53,824 nucleotides of DNA from NCBI RefSeq assembly GCF_001586785.1, contig NZ_LUFH02000028.1, positions 1 through 53,824 on the forward strand. The letters are read 5' to 3'. Of the stretch, positions 1-9,365 are shown piece by piece; positions within the stretch are counted from its first letter, which is position 1; the number at the start of each line of letters is the position of its first letter. The position numbers were made by a program, and so were the translations under genes. Origin of the DNA: Sphaerospermopsis aphanizomenoides BCCUSP55. GTDB taxonomy: Bacteria; Cyanobacteriota; Cyanobacteriia; Cyanobacteriales; Nostocaceae. Under the pieces are notes generated by a model. It had not been told where the DNA came from, searched no databases, and worked only from the letters and a program-made list of their open reading frames with translations.

Positions 1-2009
1 AATGAATCTTGATAGGCTTTTATAGTTATCTCTCTTTTTTGTTTTACCTGTTGTTTCAGTGATTTTTTTTCTTTTTCAATATCCTTTTTATAATTTTTAT
101 CATCATCTACTTTTTTCCAGTCACCAGCAAAACTACCACCCATACTAGCAAGAGTAGTTACTAACCCTGCTCCCACAACCCACCCTCCAGGATTCCACCA
201 ATTTGCTGCTACAAAAGCTGCTGCACCAACAGCACCAACAGCTACACTACCCCATTTTATCCACTTTCCTGTATCGTCTTTGTTAATGTTACTCAAATTC
301 ATTGCCATATCAATCTGAATATTTTTAATATCATATTCATATTCTTGTTCAAATTCCTTGAATTTTTCTCCTAAATCTGAAAATATTGCCTCTATGCAAG
401 ATTTCATAGTTTCTTCAAGATTTTTTTCATTAACTATTTTATTCCATTCTCTCTGTCTTCCATTGATATCCATATCTGAATCTGAATATTTATCAACAAA
501 ACTACCTATTTGATTTTCTATCAGATCATATAAAGAGTCACATTTATCTTTAATTTTTCTATCACCTTCTTTTTCGATTTCTGCAAATATCTTTTCGATT
601 TCTCTTTGTTTCTGTTCAATAAAGTTTAACTGAACAGATAACTGAGATTTTGCAGCAGCTAATTTTTGATTAATTGACTTAATAAAATATTCCAAGCTAT
701 CAGCGAAAGTTGATAAGCGTAAATCTTGACCATTAGTATAAATTTGATAAGCAATTAAAGAATATAATTCTTCTATTTTACTCAACTGCCAAAGTTGACT
801 GCTATACTCTTGATATTCTGCTTGCGTACTTAAAAAACCAGATTGAGCATGAATAGGAACTATATCTACATTATCTAAATTCAAATATTCTTGAATGTGA
901 CTTTGAATATGATGTTTATGTTGTGATAACCTATCTTCATCAAATACCATTTCTGGAATATCAATAAACATTTTTAAATCTTCTAAGTTATTAGAAATAT
1001 CATGTTTAACATTAAGAATTACAGCAAAATATTTATTGATTTGTTGTAATTGTGCCATTGCTTTAAATTCACCAGGTTGCACAGAATCATCACTGGTTAA
1101 AAACAAAATGATATCAGATTGATCAATGATTTCATTAGCTTTTTGTGTATCATCATCACCTTGATAAGCCTCAATTCCAGGTGTATCAAGTAACCGTAAA
1201 CCTTGCCAAGAATATTCTGTTACATCTCTGGTGGTGCGTTGTGAACCTTTACCAATTGTGCTACCATTACCGCGAGTTAGTGTTTCTCGTAAGGTACTTT
1301 TACCAGCTTTTGTTCTACCAAATAATGCAACTGTAAAATATTCTAGATGTTTTCTTTTCTGATCTAAAGAAATAAACAAATCGGCTAAACTAGCTTCGGA
1401 TAATTTTTGAATATCTGATTGAATTTGTTTGAGTGTCTCTGCAAATTGGAATTGTTCAGAACCCTTAAATTTCACAATTTTATGGCTAACAGCTTCAAGA
1501 TCGCCATTAATTCTTTTAATTGTTATTTCTACTTTCTTTGCATATCTAATACTACGATCATAAGCAGAGTTAGCTGTTTTTGAACAGTTTTTTAATGCCT
1601 CTTCAAATTCATCTTGAGATACTTTTATCTGATCTCTTTTAATCCGATTATTCGATGTAGTATTTTGTTTTTTATTTTGATGTTTAGTTTGATTATCTTG
1701 GGAATAATTAGAGTTATTTTCTGAAAATAATCCAGACTTGTATTTATATGACCAATCTAAATCGAAACTATTAATCTGCTGTCCATGAATTTTGACAGTT
1801 TGAATAGTAGTTAATTCTAAATCACGTAGTGATGTGATAGTGACTTGTAATAATTCGTCTTTATCTGTAGTTTCTTTTGTTTCTTCGGATACTAGGATTA
1901 TTTTGAGACAATCATGGTTAACGGAAACTTTAGCGGTAACGCCTATAATACCGTTAAGGCTTAAAGATTGGTTAAGGTGGTGTGCGATCGCATCTAAATC
2001 AATATTCAT
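1..2009 (-). CDS. Dynamin-like GTPase, 5' part only (runs off left edge)
   Basis: One uninterrupted minus-strand frame of 669 codons starts at the ATG read from 2009 and is still open at base 1, so the C-terminus is missing. Residues 1-95 form an N-terminal domain that I do not recognise. A charged linker and a helical stretch follow. The GTPase domain has a P-loop GRTKAGKST at residues 231-239, a DTPG switch-II motif at 275-278 and an NVKHD motif that fits the G4 element. After a long helical, probably coiled-coil region there is a Gly/Ala-rich hydrophobic hairpin at about residues 582-632, then a Lys-rich coil. This order (GTPase, helical stalk, hydrophobic paddle) is that of bacterial dynamin-like proteins, which bind and remodel membranes. 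The specific role is unknown. The first codons lie inside a direct repeat duplicated upstream. Confidence 0.85.
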   Translation of the reverse strand, partial: MNIDLDAIAHHLNQSLSLNGIIGVTAKVSVNHDCLKIILVSEETKETTDKDELLQVTITSLRDLELTTIQTVKIHGQQINSFDLDWSYKYKSGLFSENNSNYSQDNQTKHQNKKQNTTSNNRIKRDQIKVSQDEFEEALKNCSKTANSAYDRSIRYAKKVEITIKRINGDLEAVSHKIVKFKGSEQFQFAETLKQIQSDIQKLSEASLADLFISLDQKRKHLEYFTVALFGRTKAGKSTLRETLTRGNGSTIGKGSQRTTRDVTEYSWQGLRLLDTPGIEAYQGDDDTQKANEIIDQSDIILFLTSDDSVQPGEFKAMAQLQQINKYFAVILNVKHDISNNLEDLKMFIDIPEMVFDEDRLSQHKHHIQSHIQEYLNLDNVDIVPIHAQSGFLSTQAEYQEYSSQLWQLSKIEELYSLIAYQIYTNGQDLRLSTFADSLEYFIKSINQKLAAAKSQLSVQLNFIEQKQREIEKIFAEIEKEGDRKIKDKCDSLYDLIENQIGSFVDKYSDSDMDINGRQREWNKIVNEKNLEETMKSCIEAIFSDLGEKFKEFEQEYEYDIKNIQIDMAMNLSNINKDDTGKWIKWGSVAVGAVGAAAFVAANWWNPGGWVVGAGLVTTLASMGGSFAGDWKKVDDDKNYKKDIEKEKKSLKQQVKQKREITIKAYQDS

Positions 2010-2220
2010 AAACCAGCATCTTTTTTACTCAGCATCATCATAAATAAACTGAGTAAACATTATACTAAACCTAACCCATCTAAACCAGTATTTCTTAAAT
2101 ATATTTACATCCACCAGGATGATTTTGATAACATAGTTTTCAGACCTGCTCAAATCACAACTTTTCTAAATCCTGTAAATCATTAAATCCTGGACATCCT
2201 GATTCTGACAAATTGATAAA
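1982..2220. repeat. Direct repeat copy 1 (about 239 bp)
   Basis: Imperfect direct repeat with copy 2 at 2238-2473; the two run in parallel from GTGCGATCGC to the motif GATTCTGAC near the end. Copy 1 includes the start codon and first nine codons of the GTPase gene plus its upstream region. The distal part contains the phrase AAATCCTGTAAATC, which recurs elsewhere in the window. Confidence 0.9.
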
Positions 2221-2554
2221 ATAAATAATCAGATAACGTGCGATCGCATCTAAATCAATATTCATAAACCAGCATCTTTTTTACTCAGCATCATTATAAA
2301 TAACTGAGTAAACATGATACTACATTTAACCCATCTAAACCAGTTTTTTAAGTATATTTACATCAACCAAGATGATTTTGATAACATAGTTTTCATACCT
2401 GCTCAAATCACCACTTTTCTAAATCCTGTAAATCCTTAAATTCTGGACATCCTGATTCTGACCAATTGTTAAATTGTTGGCTTTCCTTGCGTCAATCCAA
2501 GCTACATCTAATTGTTATAATCAAAAAAGTAAATTGATAGCTTCTTAAATCATT
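2010..2554. other. Intergenic region, 545 bp, mostly duplicated sequence
   Basis: Between the divergent GTPase gene and the antitoxin gene. Almost all of it is the two direct-repeat copies. The remaining 80 bp before the antitoxin start are AT-rich and probably hold its promoter. I see no further gene. Confidence 0.7.
2238..2473. repeat. Direct repeat copy 2 (about 236 bp)
   Basis: Second copy of the repeat at 1982-2220, separated from it by only 17 bp, with scattered substitutions and small indels. It carries a displaced duplicate of the GTPase start region (ATG read on the minus strand near 2265), but the frame is not continued into the gene. It lies directly upstream of the toxin-antitoxin pair. 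Confidence 0.9.
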
Positions 2555-2776
2555 ATGGAAAACATTACCATTCAAGTTGACCCAGAAATTGCCAAAGCGT
2601 ACCGAGAAGCAGAACCAGAAAAACAGCAAAAAATCCAACTGTTTTTGAAAATTATGCTGCAAAAAGCAGTCAGTGAAAAACCACTCTTAGACATCATGAA
2701 AGCAGCGAGTCAACAAGCAATTGCTAACGGAATCACCCCAGAAATTTTAGAATCAATTCTCAATGATGAAAACTAA
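2555..2776 (+). CDS. Antitoxin of a PIN-type toxin-antitoxin pair
   Basis: A 73-residue, charged, helical protein. Its N-terminus (ITIQVDPEIAKAY) looks like a short beta strand followed by helix, as in small DNA-binding antitoxins, but no confident family motif is visible. Its 3' end overlaps the next gene by 14 bp, in a different frame, the usual arrangement for translational coupling in type II toxin-antitoxin modules. The role as antitoxin is inferred from the PIN-domain neighbour and the overlap; by analogy it would bind the toxin and repress the shared promoter. Confidence 0.75.
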   Translation: MENITIQVDPEIAKAYREAEPEKQQKIQLFLKIMLQKAVSEKPLLDIMKAASQQAIANGITPEILESILNDEN

Positions 2777-3200
2777 CCGATTCGTAATAGATACGAATGT
2801 AATTATCAGTGCATTAATCTTTTCTCAATCTACCACAATGCAAGCTTTCAGAGAAGCTAAACAAACCGGATCAATCTTAATTTCAGCAGAAATTTTAGCA
2901 GAATTAATTGATGTACTCAGTCGTAAAAAATTTGATCGTTATCTATCGAGAGAAATTCGTGAAGACTTTTTAGCAAGTTTAGCCAGAGAAACAGAATTAA
3001 TCACAATTACTGAAACAGTAGATATTTGTCGAGATCCTAAAGATAATAAATTCTTAGAATTAGCCATTTCTGGAAATGCTACTCATATTATCACAGGAGA
3101 TAAAGACTTATTAGAACTGCATCCTTTTAGAGATATCTTGATTGTTACACCAAGTCAGTTTTTAGGTAGTATATCTTCCAATGAAACGCCAATTACATAG
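2763..3200 (+). CDS. PIN-domain ribonuclease toxin (COG1569-like)
   Basis: A 145-residue protein with the acidic motifs of PIN-domain nucleases: IDTN near residue 10, an acidic residue in the ISAEILAEL segment, RDPKDNKF near 90 and TGDKDLL near 112. These carboxylates normally hold the metal ion for RNA cleavage. It belongs with the 'putative toxin component, PIN family' proteins. It overlaps the antitoxin gene by 14 bp and forms a type II toxin-antitoxin pair with it. The TAG stop at 3198-3200 lies at the first bases of another copy of the flanking repeat, so the gene end and the repeat junction coincide. The RNA target is not known. Confidence 0.85.
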   Translation: MMKTNRFVIDTNVIISALIFSQSTTMQAFREAKQTGSILISAEILAELIDVLSRKKFDRYLSREIREDFLASLARETELITITETVDICRDPKDNKFLELAISGNATHIITGDKDLLELHPFRDILIVTPSQFLGSISSNETPIT

Positions 3201-3267
3201 TTTTCCCACCTGCTCAAATCACAAATTTTCTAAATCCTGTAAATCCTAAAATCCTGGACATCCTGAT
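3195..3267. repeat. Partial third copy of the flanking repeat
   Basis: The 73 bp from CATAGTTTTC to CATCCTGAT match the distal part of repeat copy 1 (about 2130-2200) and copy 2 (about 2385-2455). It begins at the toxin stop codon. The toxin-antitoxin pair is therefore bracketed by direct repeats. Confidence 0.85.
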
Positions 3268-3294
3268 ATGGCTTGCGCTTGGCGTTAGCTATCA

Positions 3295-3340
3295 GACAAA
3301 AAAAAGCGGGCTAACCGCTAATGCTTGGTTAACCCGTTCA
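3295..3340 (-). terminator. Intrinsic terminator of ycf35
   Basis: Bases 3307-3316 and 3327-3336 pair as a 10-bp stem (one G-U) with a 10-base loop. Read on the minus strand the stem is followed by a run of seven T (3299-3305). It lies just beyond the ycf35 stop codon. Confidence 0.8.
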
Positions 3341-3365
3341 GCTTTGGGAACGCGCAGAGAAATTC

Positions 3366-3716
3366 TTATTGCAATACCAACTTAACGTTAGCGTTTTGCA
3401 AGCCGCGCTGTTTTACTTCAGCCAAAGTCTTGTTAACGGCGTATTTTTGGTTAATGGAGTTAATCAACTCGGTTTGGTTGTGCTTCTTAGCAACGCCCCA
3501 CAGGTCAGCGATTAAGTCAAAAGAACCATCGCTATTGCGAGACCAACCTAAATCGTACTCGCCTTCCAATACAGCAACGATGTCGGAACGTACACGCTGA
3601 CCGTTATAACCACGAACATCAGCTTCAGTCTTTACGCTGATACCCAGGTCGCGCAAAGAAGATTTGAGGATTTCGGCATCGGTGATTTTGGTACGCAGAG
3701 TGCTAAAGTGAGACAT
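3366..3716 (-). CDS. ycf35: Ycf35 family protein (DUF1257)
   Basis: A 116-residue protein starting MSHFSTLRTKI, the typical N-terminus of the Ycf35/DUF1257 family found in cyanobacteria and red-lineage plastids. The start at 3716 is supported by the conserved N-terminus and by a GGAGG ribosome-binding site 7 bases upstream (minus strand). The frame remains open upstream to 3914, but that extension would overlap ycf46 and has no family resemblance. It lies 145 bp downstream of ycf46 on the same strand and is followed by an intrinsic terminator, so the two are probably co-transcribed. The biochemical function of Ycf35 is unknown. Confidence 0.9.
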   Translation of the reverse strand: MSHFSTLRTKITDAEILKSSLRDLGISVKTEADVRGYNGQRVRSDIVAVLEGEYDLGWSRNSDGSFDLIADLWGVAKKHNQTELINSINQKYAVNKTLAEVKQRGLQNANVKLVLQ

Positions 3717-3861
3717 TTGGGTTTCCTCCAATGAGAAGATTGATGAGAAAAACGACAACGGTTTCTTTTTCAGCGAAGCCGCATTAATTGGGAAGCGGCT
3801 GTTTTCGTAACCTGTTAGCTTCGTAGCTAACCTTTCCCCTCTGGCATACAGAGGAAAGCTT

Positions 3862-5373
3862 TTAGAACTCCATCCGCTGATATTCAGCGACAGAGGACGC
3901 TGCGGGTCTAGCACGCTGTCTGGCCCAGTCTCTTAAAGCTGTGACCTGTTCTTGCATCGTTCTTGACAGCGGCAAAGTTGCCTTGAGCGCAGCAATAATA
4001 TCTAATTGGGTGAACTCCCGATCTTGGGCGAAAGCTTCATACATCGCCGCCACGATCGCCTGTTCAATTTCTGCCCCAGAAAAACCGTCTGACATCTTTG
4101 CTAGTTGTTCTAGATCAAATCTAGCAATATCTTCTCGTCTTTTAGTCAGATGAATGTTGAAGATATCCTGACGTTCTTCAGGTGTAGGCAGATCCACAAA
4201 GAAAATTTCGTCAAAGCGACCTTTTCTCAAAAACTCTCCAGGTAAGCGTTCTACCCGGTTAGCAGTCGCCATAACAAATACTGGTGACTTCTTTTCTTGC
4301 ATCCAAGTCAAGAAAGAACCAAAAATTCTACTTGATGTCCCGCCATCGGAATCACCAGAACCTGCACTACCGGCAAAAGATTTATCCAACTCGTCGATAA
4401 ACAGAATCGTCGGGGAAATTGATTCTGCTGTTTTTAGGGCGTTCCGCAGATTTGCTTCACTCCGACCCACCATTGAGCCATCGTAAACCCGCCCCATATC
4501 TAATCGTAAGATTGGTAAACCCCACAGACGGGAGGTAGTTTTGGCAATCAGTGACTTACCACAACCAGGAACACCAAGAATTAACATCCCTTTAGGTTGA
4601 GGCAAACCATACTCTCTCGCTCTTTCTGTAAAAGCGTTAGAGCGTTGTTTGAGCCACCTTTTCAACTCTTCCAAACCGCCAACAGCTTCAATAGTTTCAT
4701 CTTCTTCGATGTACTCTAAAATACCGTTACGGCGAATGAGTTGCTTTTTCTCAGATAAAACTATATCTACTTCATCTTCCGTCAAGCGTCCAGTTGTCAC
4801 CTGAGCCTTACGATATACTTTCTCAGTTTCATCTTTAGTTAGACCTAAAGCGGCTCTCAGAAGTTTTTCTCTAGCTTCAGTTGTCAACCTGCGACCACGA
4901 TGCTGCTCTTGATGCTGAGTTAAAACTTTGTTTAACTCGGACATATCCGGCAGTTGGAAGTCGATGACAACAACTTCTTTTTCCAGTTCTATTGGTACTT
5001 GCTGCATGGGAGACATCAAAATGATGTTCTTTTGCATTCCCTTAAAACTAGCGATCGCATCCCGAAGCGATCTAGTTGTTGCCGGAGCATCAATAAAAGG
5101 ATGTAAATCTTTAAGAATAAATATACCGGGTTCTTTCTGCCGAATGATCCACTCAATCGCCGCCTCTGGCGAAACGGTATTATGTTGAGTGACACTCCGG
5201 GGTTGACCGTACTCCACAATGCCGTGAGTTACTGTCCAAACATAAACTCGACGTTGAGGCTTTAACAATTGAGCGATTGTATGGATTGCTTGCTCTGCCC
5301 GTTCTTCCTCGGAGGTCACAAGGTAGATTAAAGGGTATTGAGCTTGAATGAGAATATTGAGCTCTTCTTTCAT
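3862..5373 (-). CDS. ycf46: Ycf46 AAA+ ATPase
   Basis: A 503-residue AAA+ protein. The N-terminal 220 residues are the Ycf46-specific domain (begins MKEELNILIQAQYPLIYLVT). The ATPase module follows, with Walker A GVPGCGKS at 267-274, Walker B ILFIDELD at 323-330, and a sensor/arginine region including GRFDEIFFVDLP. The C-terminal lid domain includes SDGFSGAEIEQAI. Length and order match cyanobacterial and plastid Ycf46. The Synechocystis homologue has been linked to photosynthesis and CO2 utilisation; the substrate is not established. It lies between a small CPVC protein upstream and ycf35 downstream, all on the minus strand. Confidence 0.92.
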   Translation of the reverse strand: MKEELNILIQAQYPLIYLVTSEEERAEQAIHTIAQLLKPQRRVYVWTVTHGIVEYGQPRSVTQHNTVSPEAAIEWIIRQKEPGIFILKDLHPFIDAPATTRSLRDAIASFKGMQKNIILMSPMQQVPIELEKEVVVIDFQLPDMSELNKVLTQHQEQHRGRRLTTEAREKLLRAALGLTKDETEKVYRKAQVTTGRLTEDEVDIVLSEKKQLIRRNGILEYIEEDETIEAVGGLEELKRWLKQRSNAFTERAREYGLPQPKGMLILGVPGCGKSLIAKTTSRLWGLPILRLDMGRVYDGSMVGRSEANLRNALKTAESISPTILFIDELDKSFAGSAGSGDSDGGTSSRIFGSFLTWMQEKKSPVFVMATANRVERLPGEFLRKGRFDEIFFVDLPTPEERQDIFNIHLTKRREDIARFDLEQLAKMSDGFSGAEIEQAIVAAMYEAFAQDREFTQLDIIAALKATLPLSRTMQEQVTALRDWARQRARPAASSVAEYQRMEF

Positions 5374-5464
5374 ACTATCGACCTACTTGAGACCTTATAG
5401 AGACAGTACAATCATCGCCGTTGATTAAAGACAAACTATGAATTTATCCATTCATAATTCCTAA

Positions 5465-5812
5465 CTAGCAGGGAACTAATTCTTCCTCACCCTTGGGATG
5501 GGTTTCTTCTTGTTCCATTTCATCAATGGGCAGATGATCTTGACCAATGATTCCTGGTTGATTGCCCAAAGCTACTAACTCACCATCTCGTAAAATTAGC
5601 GAACTTTCACAAACTGGACAGGAATATACCCTGTGAGTTCTGCCGTAAGAAGACTCTTCATACTCTTCTACTAATTCCGAGTTGGTCAGGTAGAAATCCA
5701 GCGCCCGTTCTGCAAGGTCTGACATTGGTTCTGTGTCTACTGCGGAACGAATCTTTAGCCTTCTGTGCAATTCCGGCGATAAATACAATGTTACCTTTTG
5801 CTTAGTTTGCAT
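5465..5812 (-). CDS. Small conserved protein, RHH-like N-terminus and CPVC motif
   Basis: A 115-residue protein. Residues 1-50 (KVTLYLSPELHRRLKIRSAV, then a second helix ending in YLTN) look like a ribbon-helix-helix DNA-binding fold. The middle carries CPVC, one half of a possible metal-binding site, with no second CxxC in the protein; the only other Cys is the last residue. The tail is acidic. It lies 91 bp upstream of ycf46 on the same strand and may be its regulator or partner; that is inference from position. No named family is recognised. Confidence 0.7.
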   Translation of the reverse strand: MQTKQKVTLYLSPELHRRLKIRSAVDTEPMSDLAERALDFYLTNSELVEEYEESSYGRTHRVYSCPVCESSLILRDGELVALGNQPGIIGQDHLPIDEMEQEETHPKGEEELVPC

Positions 5813-6050
5813 ATAACTTATTAACGGTCTTACCCGGGTATGTATCCTACCCTATCGCCTCCTTTCTCCCTTGTCAAGACAGAAAGACGTTTTGACAGCT
5901 ATTTTGTTACATATCTTCATAATTAGGAGTTCAGGAGGCAGGAGTTCAGGAGTTCAGGAGAATCAGAAAATAATTCCCAATGCCCAAGAACCTGAGTTGC
6001 AAAGCCAATCAGAATATACTGAAAGTAAAGTAGGGTAAAGGGTGTGATTT

Positions 6051-6569
6051 ATGTCTATTGCTGTGTTAAAAACTCGCAGATGGATGCGAGTAATAGCGGG
6101 TGCAGTCTCCAGTATTGGCACTATTGGCACAGCAATGATTTTGTCTGGATGTACTATCATCAATATTTATGCATCCGAAGCTACCTGGAAAACTTACAGC
6201 AACACGCGCTATAGTTTTGAGTTTCCCTATCCCAGCAATTGGAATTCTTCAGGAAATTCTGATAACAACGATGGTATTGCCTTTGTTGCACCAAATAACA
6301 GGAATGTAGAGATGCGGGCGTGGGCTAGTAGGCACTTAGAAGTTAGTATTCAAGACCAATACATAAGAGAGCAGACACAGAATTTTCAAACTGCTGAGGG
6401 AGTTTTTGGAGTACTGTCTGTAGACGTTGGTCAACAAACTACTTCCATGACACTGACCATATCTCAAGGTCAGGTGAAATATCATTGGCAAGGACAAAGC
6501 AACAGCAAGGAATTTAAAGAATACTATCGGTTGTTTTATTACGTTGCCAAGCAGTATAAAATCAGGTGA
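6051..6569 (+). CDS. Putative lipoprotein with PsbP-like segment
   Basis: A 172-residue protein. Residues 1-34 form a lipoprotein signal: Arg-rich start, hydrophobic core, and lipobox LSGC with Cys34 as the lipidation site. The mature part starts with a motif of the form TYSNTRYSFEFPYPSNW, which resembles the opening strand of PsbP/PsbP-like proteins, but the remainder is too divergent to assign. It is probably membrane-anchored on the periplasmic or lumenal side. It stands alone between divergent ycf46-side genes and sqdB. Function unknown. Confidence 0.7.
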   Translation: MSIAVLKTRRWMRVIAGAVSSIGTIGTAMILSGCTIINIYASEATWKTYSNTRYSFEFPYPSNWNSSGNSDNNDGIAFVAPNNRNVEMRAWASRHLEVSIQDQYIREQTQNFQTAEGVFGVLSVDVGQQTTSMTLTISQGQVKYHWQGQSNSKEFKEYYRLFYYVAKQYKIR

Positions 6570-6756
6570 CAGGGGACAGGTGACAGGTGACAGAGAAGAA
6601 GGAAAGGTCGCAGGGAGCAAGAAAGAGGAAAGGTCGCAGGGAGCAGGGAGTAAGGGGGAAAACTTTTCTCCTCTGCCTCTTTTTCCAATAACCAATGACC
6701 AGAATTAGTGATGAACAGGGGACAGAAACCTGATAGATTTAGCTATCAGCGAGTAA

Positions 6757-7920
<1,164 letters not shown>

Positions 7921-7922
7921 TT

Positions 7923-7952
7923 AGGTGACAGGTGACAGGTGACAGGTGACAG
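7923..7952. repeat. Heptanucleotide repeat GTGACAG, about 4 copies
   Basis: Short tandem heptamer array just after the sqdB stop. The same heptamer forms larger arrays at 34763-34870 and 46028-46062. Confidence 0.85.
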
Positions 7953-8089
7953 AAAGAAGGCAAGAGGCAAAAGGCAAAAGGCAAGAGTTTTTGAATTTTG
8001 AATTTTGAATTTTGAATTTATTTCTCCCCTGCACCCCACCTCTCTACACCCCACCTCCCTGACTCCTGACTCCTGACTCCTACTTATTT

Positions 8090-9208
8090 ATGAGAATTGC
8101 CCTATTCACTGAAACTTTTTTACCCAAGATTGATGGGATTGTCACCCGTCTACGTCACACTGTTGATCATCTCCAAAGGGATGGAAATCAAGTATTAGTA
8201 TTTGCCCCGGAAGGTGGCATCACAGAACATAAAGGAGCGAAAGTTTACGGTGTGACGGGGTTTCCACTGCCTTTGTATCCGGAGTTAAAATTAGCACTGC
8301 CTCGTCCTGCCATTGGTTACGAATTAGAAGAGTTTCAACCAGATATTATTCATGTTGTTAATCCCGCAGTTTTAGGATTATCAGGTATTTTTTATAGTAA
8401 AGTTTTAAAAATTCCTTTAGTTGCTTCCTACCATACCCATTTACCTCAATATCTGCAACATTACGGTTTAGGAATGTTGGAAGGGCTACTATGGGAATTA
8501 CTAAAAGCAGGGCATAATCAAGCAGCGTTAAATTTGTGTACCTCGACAGCAATGATCGAGGAACTATCAGAACATGGGATTGAAAGATTAGATTTATGGC
8601 AACGGGGAGTAGATACAGAATTATTTCATCCCGATTTAGCCAGCCAGGAAATGCGATCGCGCCTCACGCAAAATCATCCAGAAAGCCCCTTATTGTTATA
8701 TGTTGGTCGTCTTTCGGCTGAAAAAGAAATTGAACGTATTAAACCCATTTTAGAAGCTATTCCTGATGCCCGATTGGCATTAGTTGGAGATGGGCCGAAT
8801 CGCCAAAACTTAGAAAAGCACTTTGCAGGCACAAACACCTATTTTGTTGGTTATTTGCGGGGAAAAGAATTAGGTTCTGCCTTTGCTAGTGCTGATGCCT
8901 TTATTTTTCCTTCCCGTACAGAAACATTAGGCTTGGTGCTACTAGAAGCAATGGCCGCAGGTTGTCCAGTCGTCGCAGCCCGTTCTGGCGGCATTCCTGA
9001 TATTGTGACAGATGGTGTCAATGGTTATCTTTTTGACCCTCAAGCTGATATTCAAGCAGCTATTGATGTTACTATAAAGTTGTTACAACAGAAACATGAA
9101 ATAGCTTTTATCCGTAAAAATGCCCGTACAGAAGCAGAAAAATGGGGATGGGCAGCCGCTACACGGCAATTACAAGATTATTACCAAAATGTGGCAGGTG
9201 ACAGGTGA
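8090..9208 (+). CDS. sqdX: Sulfoquinovosyltransferase SqdX
   Basis: A 372-residue GT4-family glycosyltransferase that transfers sulfoquinovose from UDP-sulfoquinovose to diacylglycerol, the last step of SQDG synthesis. The N-terminus MRIALFTETFLPKIDGIVTR is typical of SqdX. The donor-binding domain has LLYVGRLSAEKEIE and the EX7E motif ETLGLVLLE, followed by AARSGGIPDIVTDG. Its position directly after sqdB supports the assignment over other GT4 enzymes. Confidence 0.94.
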   Translation: MRIALFTETFLPKIDGIVTRLRHTVDHLQRDGNQVLVFAPEGGITEHKGAKVYGVTGFPLPLYPELKLALPRPAIGYELEEFQPDIIHVVNPAVLGLSGIFYSKVLKIPLVASYHTHLPQYLQHYGLGMLEGLLWELLKAGHNQAALNLCTSTAMIEELSEHGIERLDLWQRGVDTELFHPDLASQEMRSRLTQNHPESPLLLYVGRLSAEKEIERIKPILEAIPDARLALVGDGPNRQNLEKHFAGTNTYFVGYLRGKELGSAFASADAFIFPSRTETLGLVLLEAMAAGCPVVAARSGGIPDIVTDGVNGYLFDPQADIQAAIDVTIKLLQQKHEIAFIRKNARTEAEKWGWAAATRQLQDYYQNVAGDR

Positions 9209-9245
9209 CGCAGCGCGGTCTTGGGGGTTTCCCCAAGTGAAGCAA
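9209..9245. other. Short palindrome downstream of sqdX
   Basis: CTTGGGG (9220-9226) pairs with CCCCAAG (9231-9237) around a four-base loop. It lacks a T run, so termination activity is doubtful. It may be one of the dispersed palindromes common in Nostocales genomes. Confidence 0.45.
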
Positions 9246-9285
9246 CTGCCCTTCAGGAGTCAGGAGTCAGGAGAAGATTCATTAA

Positions 9286-9356
9286 CTTTTGCCTTTTGCC
9301 TTTTGCCTTTTGCCTTTTGCCTTTTGCTACCGATAACTGATAACTGATAACTGATA
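9286..9356. repeat. Two heptanucleotide arrays (CTTTTGC x6, GATAACT x3-4)
   Basis: Six tandem CTTTTGC units at 9286-9327, followed directly by GATAACTGATAACT-type units up to 9356. They sit just 5' of the cyclase start codon, so the leader of that gene consists largely of STRR sequence. Confidence 0.9.
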
Positions 9357-9365
9357 AGTGACTTT

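Noticed and set aside
3717-3914. Upstream extension of the ycf35 frame
   Set aside because: It overlaps the ycf46 end, lacks family resemblance, and a GGAGG site precedes the inner ATG at 3716.
9209-9245. Palindrome after sqdX as a strong terminator
   Set aside because: No T run follows the stem; kept only as a palindrome.
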